Positions 27,261 to 36,640 are shown, counted from the stretch's first letter. The stretch is DNA of 63,201 bases from Alphaproteobacteria bacterium (GCA_015231605.1 JADGBG010000006.1:1-63201), one strand, 5' to 3'. Notes: generated by a model not told the origin, from the sequence alone. A program made the numbers and translations.

Positions 27261-28025
27261 ATGATCATACGGTTCATCCTCGCCGCGCTGCTTGCTTCCC
27301 TGCTGTCATCATGGGGAGGCGTGGCGTTCGCGGGCGAGGTCCGTCTTGCGGTCGCCAGCAACTTCATCGAACCGGTGAATGCGTTGGCGCGACGTTTTCA
27401 GGACGAGACCGGCCATCACGTCGTGGTCAGCACGGGATCCACTGGGAAGCTTTATGCACAGATCACCAACGGCGCGCCGTTCGACGTATTCCTGGCCGCG
27501 AACGAACGAGAGCCGCAACGCCTTGAGCAGGATGGTCTGGCCGCGCCGGGATCACGCTTCACCTATGCTCTTGGCCGGTTGGCGCTATGGTGCCGTGAGG
27601 CCGATGGCCCCGAGACGGCAAAGCGTTGCCTGAATATCAATACCACCCGCCTTGCCATCGCCAATCCACGTTTGGCGCCATACGGTCAGGCGGCGCGCCA
27701 GGTGTTGGCTGCCTTGTCGCTGCAGGATGCGTTACAGGGCCGGATCGTGAGTGGCGAAAACATTTCCCAAACTTATCAGATGGTGTGGTCTGGCAACGTC
27801 CCCGTGGGGTTTGTTGCGTTGAGCCAAGTCCTGGGGCAGGACGAATTGATGGGGGCCTATTGGCCTGTGCCGCCTCAGCTGCATGCCCCGATCGCGCAAC
27901 AGGCGATTCTTCTCTCCCGCGCGAAGGGCGATGCGGCGGCCGAGGCCTTCATGGCCTTTTTGCAAGGGCCTGACGCCGACGCCGTGATCCGGGGGTTCGG
28001 CTACGACCGGGCAGGGGGCGAATGA
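27261..28025 (+). CDS. modA: ModA, periplasmic molybdate-binding protein
   Basis: A 254-residue solute-binding protein. Residues 1-24 are a signal peptide (hydrophobic core FILAALLASLLSS, then AFAG). The mature part starts EVRLAVASNFIEPVNALA and has STGSTGKLYAQITNGAPFDVFLAANE, the ModA anion-binding region. It brings molybdate to ModBC. No ribosome site can exist if transcription starts where the sigma-54 box predicts. No later in-frame start would keep the signal peptide. Confidence 0.92.
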   Translation: MIIRFILAALLASLLSSWGGVAFAGEVRLAVASNFIEPVNALARRFQDETGHHVVVSTGSTGKLYAQITNGAPFDVFLAANEREPQRLEQDGLAAPGSRFTYALGRLALWCREADGPETAKRCLNINTTRLAIANPRLAPYGQAARQVLAALSLQDALQGRIVSGENISQTYQMVWSGNVPVGFVALSQVLGQDELMGAYWPVPPQLHAPIAQQAILLSRAKGDAAAEAFMAFLQGPDADAVIRGFGYDRAGGE

Positions 28026-28026
28026 C

Positions 28027-28707
28027 ATGATCGACATGGCGCCGTTCACGTTGTCGATACAATTGGCCGCCGTGACGTTGGCGGTGCTGCTGATTATCGG
28101 AACGCCGCTGGCTTGGTGGTTGGCGATGACGCGTACTCCATTCAAGCCGGTCGTGGAGACCGTCACCGCGCTGCCGCTGGTGTTACCGCCGACCGTGCTG
28201 GGTTTTTATCTGCTGGTGTTCCTGGGACCGCAAGGCTGGGCGGGCGGAATGTGGAACGCCTTTTTTGGTCGTCCGCTGACATTCACCTTTGCAGGGTTGG
28301 TGGTGGCGTCCTGCGTCTATTCCTTGCCGTTCGTGGTGCAACCCCTGCAAGGCGCGTTCGAGAGATTGGACAGACGCACGGTCGAGGCCGCTCTGACGCT
28401 CGGTGCGTCCTGGCCGCGCACTTTCGTGCAGGTGGTGCTGCCCCAAGTCCGTCATGGCCTGCTGACCGCTTCGGTGCTGGGATTCGCGCACACCATCGGG
28501 GAATTCGGCGTGGTTTTGATGGTCGGGGGCAACATCCCCGGCGAAACCCAGGTTCTGTCCATCGCCATCTACGAACACGTGGAAGCCCTGGATTACGCAG
28601 CCGCCGGGACGCTCTCGTCGATCTTGGTCGCGGCATCGTTCGTGGGGCTTCTGCCGTTGTATTCACAAGCGCGCAAGCGCCGCAAATGGCGGGAGGTTTC
28701 CGCATGA
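28027..28707 (+). CDS. modB: ModB, molybdate ABC transporter permease
   Basis: A 226-residue inner membrane permease with five to six helices. PLVLPPTVLGFYLL and the cytoplasmic EAA-type loop EAALTLGASWPRTFVQVVLP are family features, and GFAHTIGEFGVVLMVGGNIPGETQ is typical of ModB. It follows modA by 1 base and overlaps modC by 4. Confidence 0.95.
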   Translation: MIDMAPFTLSIQLAAVTLAVLLIIGTPLAWWLAMTRTPFKPVVETVTALPLVLPPTVLGFYLLVFLGPQGWAGGMWNAFFGRPLTFTFAGLVVASCVYSLPFVVQPLQGAFERLDRRTVEAALTLGASWPRTFVQVVLPQVRHGLLTASVLGFAHTIGEFGVVLMVGGNIPGETQVLSIAIYEHVEALDYAAAGTLSSILVAASFVGLLPLYSQARKRRKWREVSA

Positions 28708-29795
28708 CCGGAATCTGCATCCAGGCTACGCACCGCCGTGGCGGGTTCGACCTTGATGTCCAGGCCGGATTTTCCGACGGTCGCGTGACGGCGATCCTAG
28801 GTGGGTCGGGTGCGGGGAAAAGCACCCTGTTGCGTCTCGTGGCCGGACTGGAAAGCCTGAAGACCGGGCGCATCCATGTCGGAGGGCGGACCTGGGCGGA
28901 CGCCGCGGCCGGGCTGCATTTGCCGCCCCAGAAGCGTTCCGTTGGATATGTGTTTCAGGACTATGCCCTGTTCGACCACATGAGCGTGGCGGGGAATATC
29001 GCGTTCGGCATCAAGGGATCGCGCAAGGAGCGTGGTCGCGAAGCCTCGCGATGGTGTGAACGCATGCACCTTGACGGTTTAGCCGAACGTACCCCCGACA
29101 CGTTATCGGGTGGCCAACGTCAACGCGTCGCCCTGGCCCGGGCGCTGGCGCCGGACCCGGATATCTTGTTGCTGGACGAGCCATTTTCCGCCATCGACAC
29201 GCATCTCAAGCGCAAGCTGACCGACGATTTGAAGGACGTTCTGCGCGATAGGCCGCGCGCCGTCCTGATGGTCACCCATGCCCTGGAAGAGGCGCGCACC
29301 GTGGCGGACGACATCGCCGTCATGGCTGGCGGGCGCGTCATGCGCCTGGGGACCGCAAGCGACGTCACTGACGATCCCCGTGCCCATGAGGTTGCGGTCC
29401 TTACCGGGTGGCGGAATCTTCTGGCCGTGGGATGGATGTCGGGGAACCGCATGGGCGGCGCCTGGGGCGCGGTCGATCTGGACCACCCCGCCCCGGTGGA
29501 TGCGGCGTGGATCGGCATCCGGCCCGAACGCATCCGCATCGAATCCCAGCCCGGCGCCGGACTTCCCGCCATCATCAAGTCCGTGCGCGATTTCGGTCCC
29601 GTGCGCGAAGCCGAATGCGTTTTGGGCTGCGGCGCGACGTTGACCGTTCACAAAGCGTGGGACACCCCCCTCCCGGCGCCGGGCACGCGCGTCGGACTGG
29701 TATTGCCGGGCGAGCACGTCCGGCCGCTCACAGAGGGGCGCGCCATGGCGGCGGTCGACCGCTGCGATGCTCGTGGACGCCAGGCGAGAGCCTGA
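28704..29795 (+). CDS. modC: ModC, molybdate ABC transporter ATPase
   Basis: A 363-residue ATPase. Walker A is GGSGAGKST, the signature LSGGQRQRVALARAL, and Walker B DILLLDEPFS. The C-terminal third contains a TOBE/MOP-type molybdate-binding region (LPAIIKSVRDFGPVREAECVL). With ModAB it supplies Mo for FeMo-co. The start overlaps modB with GGGAGG upstream. Confidence 0.94.
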   Translation: MTGICIQATHRRGGFDLDVQAGFSDGRVTAILGGSGAGKSTLLRLVAGLESLKTGRIHVGGRTWADAAAGLHLPPQKRSVGYVFQDYALFDHMSVAGNIAFGIKGSRKERGREASRWCERMHLDGLAERTPDTLSGGQRQRVALARALAPDPDILLLDEPFSAIDTHLKRKLTDDLKDVLRDRPRAVLMVTHALEEARTVADDIAVMAGGRVMRLGTASDVTDDPRAHEVAVLTGWRNLLAVGWMSGNRMGGAWGAVDLDHPAPVDAAWIGIRPERIRIESQPGAGLPAIIKSVRDFGPVREAECVLGCGATLTVHKAWDTPLPAPGTRVGLVLPGEHVRPLTEGRAMAAVDRCDARGRQARA

Positions 29796-29799
29796 GAAG

Positions 29800-29815
29800 T
29801 GTCACAAAGCTGACA
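29800..29815. promoter_or_regulatory. NifA upstream activator site of iscA-nifUS
   Basis: TGTCACAAAGCTGACA (GTGTCA...TGACAC palindrome), TGT-N10-ACA. Centre is 52.5 bp from the -24 box. Confidence 0.85.
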
Positions 29816-29859
29816 CGGACGGTTGTTTCCAAGCTACTGAAAAAGCATAAAAAATTGTC

Positions 29860-29875
29860 TGGCATGCTCCTTGCG
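29860..29875 (+). promoter_or_regulatory. Sigma-54 promoter of iscA-nifUS
   Basis: TGGCATGCTCCTTGCG with GG-N10-GC. Predicted start near 29886, leader 35 bases with an AAAGGAG ribosome site. Confidence 0.9.
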
Positions 29876-29920
29876 AAATGCTTTCTGCGATTTGCTCTCG
29901 CACAAACCAAAGGAGCCGTC

Positions 29921-30241
29921 ATGCTGACCATCACCGACAAGGCCAAGGCCGCCATCGCAAACGTGATCGAAAACGCGGGCAAACCCATCGCCGGTTTGCG
30001 CATCCAGGTCTCGAGCGGCGGGTGCTCCGGATTGCAGTACGCCCTCAGCCTCGAGGCGTTCGCGCCCGATGGCGACGACGTGGTGGCGTTGGGCGGTCTG
30101 GACATTTTCGTTCCTCCCACCAGCGCGCTCTATCTCACCGGCGTCACCGTCGATTTCGCCGAGACGGTGGAAGGCGCGGGCTTCACCTTCGACAACCCCA
30201 ACGCCAAGTCGTCCTGCGGCTGCGGCAAATCCTTTTGTTGA
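29921..30241 (+). CDS. Nif-type IscA/HesB iron-sulfur carrier
   Basis: A 106-residue A-type carrier. Conserved cysteines are C35 (SSGGCSGLQY) and C99/C101 (CGCGK), plus a terminal C106. It likely transfers Fe-S clusters assembled by NifU to nif apoproteins. It is first in the iscA-nifU-nifS unit, the order seen in Azotobacter. Confidence 0.92.
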   Translation: MLTITDKAKAAIANVIENAGKPIAGLRIQVSSGGCSGLQYALSLEAFAPDGDDVVALGGLDIFVPPTSALYLTGVTVDFAETVEGAGFTFDNPNAKSSCGCGKSFC

Positions 30242-30259
30242 TCCAGGGAGACAGAACCC

Positions 30260-31162
30260 ATGTGGGATTATTCCGAAACCGTCAAGGATCACTTCTACAA
30301 TCCCCGCAATGCCGGGTCCGTGGATGCGGCCAATGCAACCGGCGACGTCGGCTCGATTTCGTGCGGCGACGCCTTGCGCCTGCAATTGAAGGTCAATCCC
30401 GAGACGGAAGTCATCGAGGATGCGGGCTTCCAGACGTTCGGCTGCGGCTCGGCCATCGCGTCAAGCTCGGCGCTGACCGAAATCATCAAGGGCATGACTC
30501 TGGATCAGGCGCTCAAGGTCACCAATCAGGACATCGCGGACTACCTTGACGGATTGCCGCCGGAAAAGATGCACTGCTCCGTCATGGGGCGCGAGGCGCT
30601 CCAGGCCGCCGTCGCGGACTACCGGGGCGAAACGTGGAAGGACGATCACGAGGAAGGCCAACTGATCTGCAAGTGTTTCGCCATCGACGCGGTGATGATC
30701 GAAGACACCATCCGCGCCAACAACCTGCGAACCGTGGAAGACGTCACCAACTACACCAAGGCCGGCGGCGGCTGTTCCTCGTGCCACGAAGGGATCGAGG
30801 AAATCCTCGCCAAGGTGTTGGCGGAACAAGGTATGGAATTCGACCCCGAAGCCAACTCCTGGCCGACGCCGATCCCAACCGAAACCATTCCCGCCCCAAC
30901 GGCGGGGAAGCTGACCAATCTGCAACGCATCAAAAAGATCGAGGACGTCATCGATCAGGTGCGCCCGGCCCTTCAGGCGGATCGGGGCGACATCGAACTC
31001 ATCGACGTGCAGGGAAACCAGGTTCTGGTGCATCTGGTTGGCGCGTGCTCGGGTTGCCAGATGGCGGGGATGACCCTGGGCGGTGTGCAACAGCAGTTGA
31101 TGGAAGCGCTGGGCGAATTCATCCACGTCGTTCCCGTGCAGAGAAAAGCGGTGGGGGGCTGA
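30260..31162 (+). CDS. nifU: NifU, Fe-S cluster scaffold for nitrogenase
   Basis: A 300-residue three-domain NifU. The N-terminal IscU-type domain has C35, C62 and C106. The central permanent [2Fe-2S] domain has C137, C139, C172 and C175. A proline-rich linker (about 200-216) leads to the C-terminal Nfu domain with C263-x2-C266. Positions match Azotobacter NifU. Clusters are built from sulfur delivered by NifS, whose gene starts 3 bases later. Confidence 0.97.
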   Translation: MWDYSETVKDHFYNPRNAGSVDAANATGDVGSISCGDALRLQLKVNPETEVIEDAGFQTFGCGSAIASSSALTEIIKGMTLDQALKVTNQDIADYLDGLPPEKMHCSVMGREALQAAVADYRGETWKDDHEEGQLICKCFAIDAVMIEDTIRANNLRTVEDVTNYTKAGGGCSSCHEGIEEILAKVLAEQGMEFDPEANSWPTPIPTETIPAPTAGKLTNLQRIKKIEDVIDQVRPALQADRGDIELIDVQGNQVLVHLVGACSGCQMAGMTLGGVQQQLMEALGEFIHVVPVQRKAVGG

Positions 31163-31165
31163 ACC

Positions 31166-32374
31166 ATGACCGGAATCTATCTCGACAACAATGCCACCAC
31201 CCAGGTCGCGTCGGAAGTGCTCAACGCCATGCTACCGTACTTCACCGAACAGTTCGGCAATCCGTCCTCCTTGCATCAGTTCGGCAACAAGGTCGGCTTT
31301 GCGATCAAGACGGCCCGCGAACAGGTGCAGTCCCTGTTGGGCGCGGAGCTGGATAGCGAAATCATCTTCACTTCATGTGGCACGGAATCCGATTCAACCG
31401 CCATCCTTTCGGCGCTCAAGGCCTACCCCAAGCGCAAGGAAATCATCACCACCACCGTCGAGCATCCGGCCATTTTGGAATTGTGCAAGAGCTTGGAAAA
31501 AGACGACTACACGGTCCATTACCTGAAGGTCGACGGCAAGGGACGTTTGAACCTCGACGATTACCGCAAGGTTCTGTCACCGCAAGTCGCCATCGTTTCC
31601 GTAATGTGGGCCAATAATGAAACCGGCACGCTGTTCCCGGTGGAACGCATGGCCGAAATGGCGCACGAAGCGGGCGTCTTGTTTCATACCGATGCCGTGC
31701 AGGCGGTGGGTAAGGTCCCCATCGATCTGAAAGCCAGCAAGATCGACATGTTGTCGCTGTCCGGACACAAGCTGCACGCGCCCAAAGGCATTGGTGTTCT
31801 GTATCTAAAGCGCGGCACACGGTTCCGTCCGCTGTTGCGAGGCGGCCATCAGGAACGTGGACGTAGGGCCGGCACGGAGAACGCGGCCGCGATCGTCGGC
31901 TTGGGCGTCGCATGCGAACTGGCGGGTCGGCATTTGGGCTATGAAAACAGCACGGTCATGAGGCTTCGCGACCGGCTGCAAGACGGCATCCTGGCCGCCG
32001 TGCCCAACGCCTTCGTGACGGGCGATGTTCTCAACCGTTTGCCCAACACCCTTAACATCGCGTTCGAATATATCGAGGGCGAAGCGATCCTCATGCTGTT
32101 GAACAAGGAAGGCATCGCCGCGTCCAGCGGGTCGGCATGTACGTCGGGATCGCTGGAACCGTCCCACGTGATGCGCGCCATGAACATCCCGTTCACCGCC
32201 GCCCATGGGACCGTGCGGTTTTCCCTGTCGCGCTACAACACACCTGAAGAAATCGAGCGGGTCATCGCCGCGGTCCCCGGCATCGTGGCCAAGTTGCGTA
32301 AGCTTTCCCCGTACTGGGGTGACAACGGTCCGCTGGAAAACCCGGAGGCGATGTTCGCTCCGGCCTACGCCTAG
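31166..32374 (+). CDS. nifS: NifS, cysteine desulfurase
   Basis: A 402-residue PLP enzyme that makes a persulfide from cysteine for NifU. The PLP lysine is K202 (SLSGHKLHAPKG) and the catalytic Cys is C325 (ASSGSACTSGS), the same residue numbers as in Azotobacter NifS. An intrinsic terminator follows about 30 bases after the stop. Confidence 0.97.
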   Translation: MTGIYLDNNATTQVASEVLNAMLPYFTEQFGNPSSLHQFGNKVGFAIKTAREQVQSLLGAELDSEIIFTSCGTESDSTAILSALKAYPKRKEIITTTVEHPAILELCKSLEKDDYTVHYLKVDGKGRLNLDDYRKVLSPQVAIVSVMWANNETGTLFPVERMAEMAHEAGVLFHTDAVQAVGKVPIDLKASKIDMLSLSGHKLHAPKGIGVLYLKRGTRFRPLLRGGHQERGRRAGTENAAAIVGLGVACELAGRHLGYENSTVMRLRDRLQDGILAAVPNAFVTGDVLNRLPNTLNIAFEYIEGEAILMLLNKEGIAASSGSACTSGSLEPSHVMRAMNIPFTAAHGTVRFSLSRYNTPEEIERVIAAVPGIVAKLRKLSPYWGDNGPLENPEAMFAPAYA

Positions 32375-32405
32375 ATCACTCTTCAAGCTTTCCCTGAGAA
32401 CTTGG

Positions 32406-32434
32406 CGGCGGGGCTACCCCGCCGTCCTTTTTTG
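32406..32434 (+). terminator. Intrinsic terminator after nifS
   Basis: A perfect 8-bp stem, CGGCGGGG and CCCCGCCG, with loop CTA, is followed by TCC and a run of seven T. The T-run merges into the NifA site of nifV. Confidence 0.88.
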
Positions 32435-32448
32435 TCGGGTTTGCGACA
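32433..32448. promoter_or_regulatory. NifA upstream activator site of nifV
   Basis: TGTCGGGTTTGCGACA in the extended form TTGTCG-N6-CGACAA. Centre is 58.5 bp from the -24 box, 7 bp further than the common spacing. Confidence 0.87.
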
Positions 32449-32498
32449 AACAAGCCGAGGCGATCCTATAACGCGCTGAATTAACAGGCAAAAATAAT

Positions 32499-32514
32499 TG
32501 GCACATGGGTTGCT
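32499..32514 (+). promoter_or_regulatory. Sigma-54 promoter of nifV operon
   Basis: TGGCACATGGGTTGCT with GG-N10-GC. Predicted start near 32525, leader 23 bases. Confidence 0.9.
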
Positions 32515-32547
32515 TAGGTTTCGTTGTAAGTCATGGAGGTCCGTCTC

Positions 32548-33708
32548 ATGGACACGAAACCGCAAACCCCGACAACCGTCGTCATCGACGACACCACTTT
32601 GCGCGATGGAGAGCAATCCGCAGGGGTGGCGTTTTCATTGGCAGAAAAGCTGGCCATCGCGCGCCATCTCGACGCCATCGGGGTGCCCGAAGCCGAAATC
32701 GGCATCCCCGCCATGGGTGATGTGGAACGTGAAGCCATCCGCGCCATCGCGTCCAATAATCTGTCCATGAAACTGGTGGTGTGGTGCCGGATGCGTGACG
32801 ATGATCTGGCGTCATGCAGGGGGCTGGGCGTCGATATCGTAGACCTATCCATGCCTGTCTCTGATCAGCATCTGGCCCACAAATTGGGTCGCGATCGCGA
32901 ATGGGCGCTCGGCGAAATCGCCCGCCTAGTGCCGATGGCGCGGGACATGGGCCTGGACGTGATCGTCGGTGGCGAGGATGCCTCAAGGGCCGATCCGGAT
33001 TTTCTGGCCCGTGTTCTGGACGTGGCTGAGGCTGCGGGCGCACGGCGCTTCCGGTTCGCCGACACGGTCGGGATAAACGAGCCCTTCGCCATGCGCAGCA
33101 CCTTCGAGGCCATGCGTCGGCGCACGGATCTGGAATTGGAAGTTCATGCCCACGACGATCTGGGGCTGGCGACCGCCAACACCCTGGCGGCCATCTTGGG
33201 GGGCGCGACCCACGCCAACACCACGGTGCATGGCTTGGGCGAACGCGCGGGCAACGCGCCGCTCGAAGAAGTTGTGATGGGACTGAAGCATCTTCACGCC
33301 ATCGACACCGGGATCGATCTGCGCGCCATCGGTGACTTGTCCGCCCTGGTGGCGAGCGCATCGGGACGGCCGGTGCCTTGGCACAAAAGCCTTCTGGGAG
33401 ACGGCGTGTTCACCCACGAAGCCGGCATTCATGTCGACGGGTTGCTCAAGAACCCGCTGAATTATCAAGGTGTGGATCCGGCGGAAGTCGGCCGCGCGCA
33501 CCGCATCATTCTGGGCAAGCATTCCGGAACCCGCGCCGTCGCGGTCGCCTACGGCGAGCTGGGCATGCGGGTCGATGCCGTTCAGGCCGCCGGTATATTG
33601 CTACGCTTGCGCCAGTTCGCCACGATCGTGAAACGCCCGCCCGAAGCCATCGATTTGTTGCGGTTCTATCAAGAGACTTCCGGGATGGAGGGCATGGGAC
33701 ATGCCTGA
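32548..33708 (+). CDS. nifV: NifV, homocitrate synthase
   Basis: A 386-residue enzyme condensing acetyl-CoA and 2-oxoglutarate to (R)-homocitrate, the organic ligand of FeMo-co. [18 protein letters not shown] is the catalytic N-terminal motif. [15 protein letters not shown] gives the metal-binding H-x-H, and [14 protein letters not shown] is the family loop. The ATG chosen has GGAGGTC 5-10 bases upstream; an earlier ATG includes that ribosome site within its coding sequence. Confidence 0.94.
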   Translation: MDTKPQTPTTVVIDDTTLRDGEQSAGVAFSLAEKLAIARHLDAIGVPEAEIGIPAMGDVEREAIRAIASNNLSMKLVVWCRMRDDDLASCRGLGVDIVDLSMPVSDQHLAHKLGRDREWALGEIARLVPMARDMGLDVIVGGEDASRADPDFLARVLDVAEAAGARRFRFADTVGINEPFAMRSTFEAMRRRTDLELEVHAHDDLGLATANTLAAILGGATHANTTVHGLGERAGNAPLEEVVMGLKHLHAIDTGIDLRAIGDLSALVASASGRPVPWHKSLLGDGVFTHEAGIHVDGLLKNPLNYQGVDPAEVGRAHRIILGKHSGTRAVAVAYGELGMRVDAVQAAGILLRLRQFATIVKRPPEAIDLLRFYQETSGMEGMGHA

Positions 33709-34474
33709 CCACAATGGCTTTGGACTGTTCGCACAAATCAGAGAGGACGTGGCCTGCGTCTTCGATCGCGATCCCGCCGCGCGCAACCGGCTGGAAGTCA
33801 TGACCACCTATCCCGGCGTGCATGCGCTGATCGCGCACCGGCTGGCACATGGTCTGTGGCGCAGGGAGTGGCGCTATCCGGCCCGCTTGCTGGCGTTCCT
33901 GTCGCGCATGTTCACCGGCATCGAGATTCACCCAGGCGCGACCATCGGGAGGCGGTTCTTCATCGACCACGGCACCGGAGTCGTGATCGGCGAGACGGCT
34001 GAAGTTGGCGACGATGTTACGCTGTACCATGGCGTCACCTTGGGCGGTACATCCTGGAGCCGCGGCAAACGCCACCCCACGGTCGAAAACGGCGTCGTTA
34101 TCGGCGGGGGGGCGATGGTCTTGGGTCCCATCACCGTGGGCGCGAATGCGAAAGTTGGTGCGAATTCCGTGGTTATCGACGACGTTCCCGCCGGACGCAC
34201 CGTGGTGGGCATTCCCGGCCGCGTGGTGCGCACGCAAAAGACGGGGCATCTCAATCCGTCGGGCGTGGATCTGAACCATCATCTGATACCCGATCCCGTG
34301 GCCGATGCGATGGCGTGCGTGTTTGACCGTCTCGCGGTCCTGGAAAACCGCCTGGGCGTCGGCGAAGGCAGTTGCGTCGAATGCGAGGGCGATTCCATGT
34401 GTGACGCCGCCGGCGAAGACGCGCGTCGCCGCGGCCGCGGCCACATTCCTATCAAGACGGCAATGGGAGACTGA
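33701..34474 (+). CDS. cysE: Nif-linked serine O-acetyltransferase
   Basis: A 257-residue left-handed beta-helix acetyltransferase. [44 protein letters not shown] holds the hexapeptide repeats and catalytic H-D pair. It makes O-acetylserine for cysteine, the sulfur source of NifS. The C terminus has an unusual cysteine-containing tail ([12 protein letters not shown]) ending in a basic stretch. Overlaps nifV by 8 bases, as cysE1 follows nifV in Azotobacter. Confidence 0.93.
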   Translation: MPDHNGFGLFAQIREDVACVFDRDPAARNRLEVMTTYPGVHALIAHRLAHGLWRREWRYPARLLAFLSRMFTGIEIHPGATIGRRFFIDHGTGVVIGETAEVGDDVTLYHGVTLGGTSWSRGKRHPTVENGVVIGGGAMVLGPITVGANAKVGANSVVIDDVPAGRTVVGIPGRVVRTQKTGHLNPSGVDLNHHLIPDPVADAMACVFDRLAVLENRLGVGEGSCVECEGDSMCDAAGEDARRRGRGHIPIKTAMGD

Positions 34475-34476
34475 TC

Positions 34477-34983
34477 ATGGATCTCTTGGATTTCGAACCC
34501 ACGGACATGTATTTCGCAGAGCCCCTGGACCCGGTGGCCGAGGCGCTGATCAACGAGGCCGCCGAACTTTACGGCCAGCCGGATGCCGAAGCAAAACTTC
34601 GGGCGGCGGAGAGTATCCAGCCCCGCCATCCCAGCGTTCTGGTGGCGCTGTATCGCTACCACTTCTACCGCCATGAACACGCCCGGGCCTTGGCTGTCGC
34701 CGAACGGGCCATGGGCGTGACCGCGCGGCGTCTGGAATTTCCCGAGCAATGGCGGGATGTCGGAGAAACGGACGTTCGCCGCGCCACACGCATGCAACCC
34801 GAACGCACACGGTTTTTCCTGCATGCCTTAAAGGGAGCGGGGTATCTGCACCTGCGCCTGGGAAACCATGAGGAAGGATTGGCGCGCCTGGATCACGTGG
34901 CGTCCTTGGACGCCATGGATCGGCTGGGAGCGAAGGCTCTCGCCGATGTCGTCCGACAGTCGCTGTTCGCCGATGCGGCGTAA
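34477..34983 (+). CDS. Helical TPR-like protein in nifV operon
   Basis: A 168-residue helical protein that I do not assign to a known family. The pattern of paired amphipathic helices (AEALINEAAELYGQPDAEAKLRAAESIQP, LYRYHFYRHEHARALAVAERAM, GYLHLRLGNHEEGLARLDHVASLD) resembles tetratricopeptide repeats. No cysteines. It lies 2 bases after cysE and 13 before nifW, hence a nif operon member, perhaps a chaperone or assembly adaptor (inference). Confidence 0.75.
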   Translation: MDLLDFEPTDMYFAEPLDPVAEALINEAAELYGQPDAEAKLRAAESIQPRHPSVLVALYRYHFYRHEHARALAVAERAMGVTARRLEFPEQWRDVGETDVRRATRMQPERTRFFLHALKGAGYLHLRLGNHEEGLARLDHVASLDAMDRLGAKALADVVRQSLFADAA

Positions 34984-34996
34984 AAGGAGAGATGAA

Positions 34997-35329
34997 ATGT
35001 TTGAATTCGAATCCCAATTGGAAGAGGACCTGATGGAATTGGAAGGCGCGGAGGATTTCCTCAATTATTTCGCCATTCCCTTCGATCCGTCCGTGGTGCA
35101 TGTGAACCGTCTGCACATCCTGCAACGCTTTCACGACCTTATCCTCAATGCCGAGGACATTCCCGACGAGGATGACGTGCGCAGAACGTTCTATGCAAGC
35201 CTGCTGACCAAAGCCTATGGCGACTTCGTCGGTTCTGATGCGCGGGAACAAAAGGTTCTGCAAGTCTACAAGGCGCAGGATCGGAACGCTGAACCGGCCT
35301 TCGTGCCCATGTCGCAACTGCTGAATTGA
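34997..35329 (+). CDS. nifW: NifW, nitrogenase stabilising/protective protein
   Basis: A 110-residue NifW. AEDFLNYFAIPFDPSVVHVNRLHILQRFHD is the diagnostic stretch, and FVPMSQLL occurs near the end. NifW binds NifDK and is thought to help P-cluster maturation or protect it from oxygen. The start MFEFESQ has AAGGAGAG upstream. Confidence 0.93.
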   Translation: MFEFESQLEEDLMELEGAEDFLNYFAIPFDPSVVHVNRLHILQRFHDLILNAEDIPDEDDVRRTFYASLLTKAYGDFVGSDAREQKVLQVYKAQDRNAEPAFVPMSQLLN

Positions 35330-35339
35330 GGTTGGTGGC

Positions 35340-35804
35340 GTGCTGGCGGAATTCGAAATCGGCGACGAGGTGCGGGTCATCCGCAACGTCCGCAACGATG
35401 GAACCTTTCCAGGGCTGGACAAGGGCGCGCTGATCATGCGGCGGGGCACGGTCGGCACGGTGGTGGACCGCGGCACGTTCCTGCAAGATCAGATCATCTA
35501 CACCGTACACTTTCTGGGCGACGACCGGGTGGTCGGATGCCGAGAGGAGGAGTTGATCCCCGCGTCCGATCCCTGGGTGCCGTCCCGGTTCGAAACCCGA
35601 GACCGGGTGGTGGCGCTCAAGAGTTTCGCCGTGGATGGCGAGGTGGTGGCGGCGGTGGGAAGCCAGGGGGACATCCTCAAAGTCCTGCGCGATGCGCCTG
35701 GAGGGATCGCCTACCACGTGAATTTTCAAGGCCGGGTGCTGGCGATCCCCGAGACCAATCTGGATTGGGCGGAACCCAGAGCGAAAGGGGATGATGGCGC
35801 ATGA
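35340..35804 (+). CDS. nifZ: NifZ, P-cluster maturation protein
   Basis: A 154-residue NifZ with two similar beta-rich halves: FEIGDEVRVIRNVRNDGTFPG with RGTVGTVVDRGTFLQDQIIYTVHFL, then FETRDRVVALKSF with VGSQGDILKVLRD. NifZ assists formation of the second P-cluster of NifDK. The start codon is GTG with GAGGTTGGTGGC upstream. It overlaps nifM by 4 bases. Confidence 0.93.
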   Translation: MLAEFEIGDEVRVIRNVRNDGTFPGLDKGALIMRRGTVGTVVDRGTFLQDQIIYTVHFLGDDRVVGCREEELIPASDPWVPSRFETRDRVVALKSFAVDGEVVAAVGSQGDILKVLRDAPGGIAYHVNFQGRVLAIPETNLDWAEPRAKGDDGA

Positions 35805-36640
35805 CGGAGCAGGATCCGGGGCTGTTTGCATATCATGTCTTGCGCGTGGCCGTGGAGGTTTACGGCAAGCAGCCCTCCGAACTGACCGCAGAGCAATTGA
35901 AGATCGCCCATGCCCAGGCCGGGAAGACCCGGAAACTGGAAGACCGTGTGTTGGCGTCCCCGGAGGGAACACGCATGGCGGTCCCCGACGTTGCCATTGA
36001 CGCCGCCGTGCGGCAGATCAAGAGCCGCTACGAAAACGAGGCAGGCTTCGTCGCCGCCATGGCGGAAAGTGGCCTGTGCGAAACCGATCTGCGCCGTGCG
36101 CTGTGGCGGGAACTGGCGTTCGACGCCGTGATGAGCCTGGCCGGTAACGGCACGGACCCGATCACGGACGCCGAGGTGGAAGCCTTCTACGCCGACCATC
36201 CCGAACGTTTCGAGCGGCCAGAACTGCGCACGGCGCGCCATATTCTCATCACCGTCAATCCGGAATTTCCCGAAAACACGCCCGAAGTGGCGCACAAGCG
36301 CATCGCCGAAATTCATGCCCAGGCCGAGGCCTCGCCCGAGACTTTCGGGGAACTGGCGACGCAACATTCCGAATGTCCCAGCGCCTTGGAGGGAGGGCTT
36401 CTGGGGGAAGTGCCGCCCGGCAAGCTCTATCCCAACCTGGATGCGGCGCTGTTTCACTTGGCCGAAGGCGAAATCAGCCGGCCTCTGGAAACCGAGGCCG
36501 GGCTGCACATCGTCAAGTGCGAAGCCATCCGGCCCGGCGCCCATCTGAGCCTGGATCAAGTCAGGGGCAAGATCCGGGAACAGATGAGCGCCTTGCGGCG
36601 CAAGGCAAAGCAAAAGGCGTGGATCGCCAGCTTGCCTTAG
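35801..36640 (+). CDS. nifM: NifM, NifH-maturation peptidyl-prolyl isomerase
   Basis: A 279-residue protein. An N-terminal helical domain (about 1-135) is followed by a PpiC/parvulin domain (TARHILITVNP, FGELATQHSECPSALEGGLLGEVPPGKLYPNLDAALF, LETEAGLHIVKCEAI). NifM is needed for folding and activation of NifH in Azotobacter and Klebsiella. It is the last gene of the nifV unit. The presence of nifM in an alphaproteobacterial cluster parallels the presence of nifL. Confidence 0.9.
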   Translation: MTEQDPGLFAYHVLRVAVEVYGKQPSELTAEQLKIAHAQAGKTRKLEDRVLASPEGTRMAVPDVAIDAAVRQIKSRYENEAGFVAAMAESGLCETDLRRALWRELAFDAVMSLAGNGTDPITDAEVEAFYADHPERFERPELRTARHILITVNPEFPENTPEVAHKRIAEIHAQAEASPETFGELATQHSECPSALEGGLLGEVPPGKLYPNLDAALFHLAEGEISRPLETEAGLHIVKCEAIRPGAHLSLDQVRGKIREQMSALRRKAKQKAWIASLP

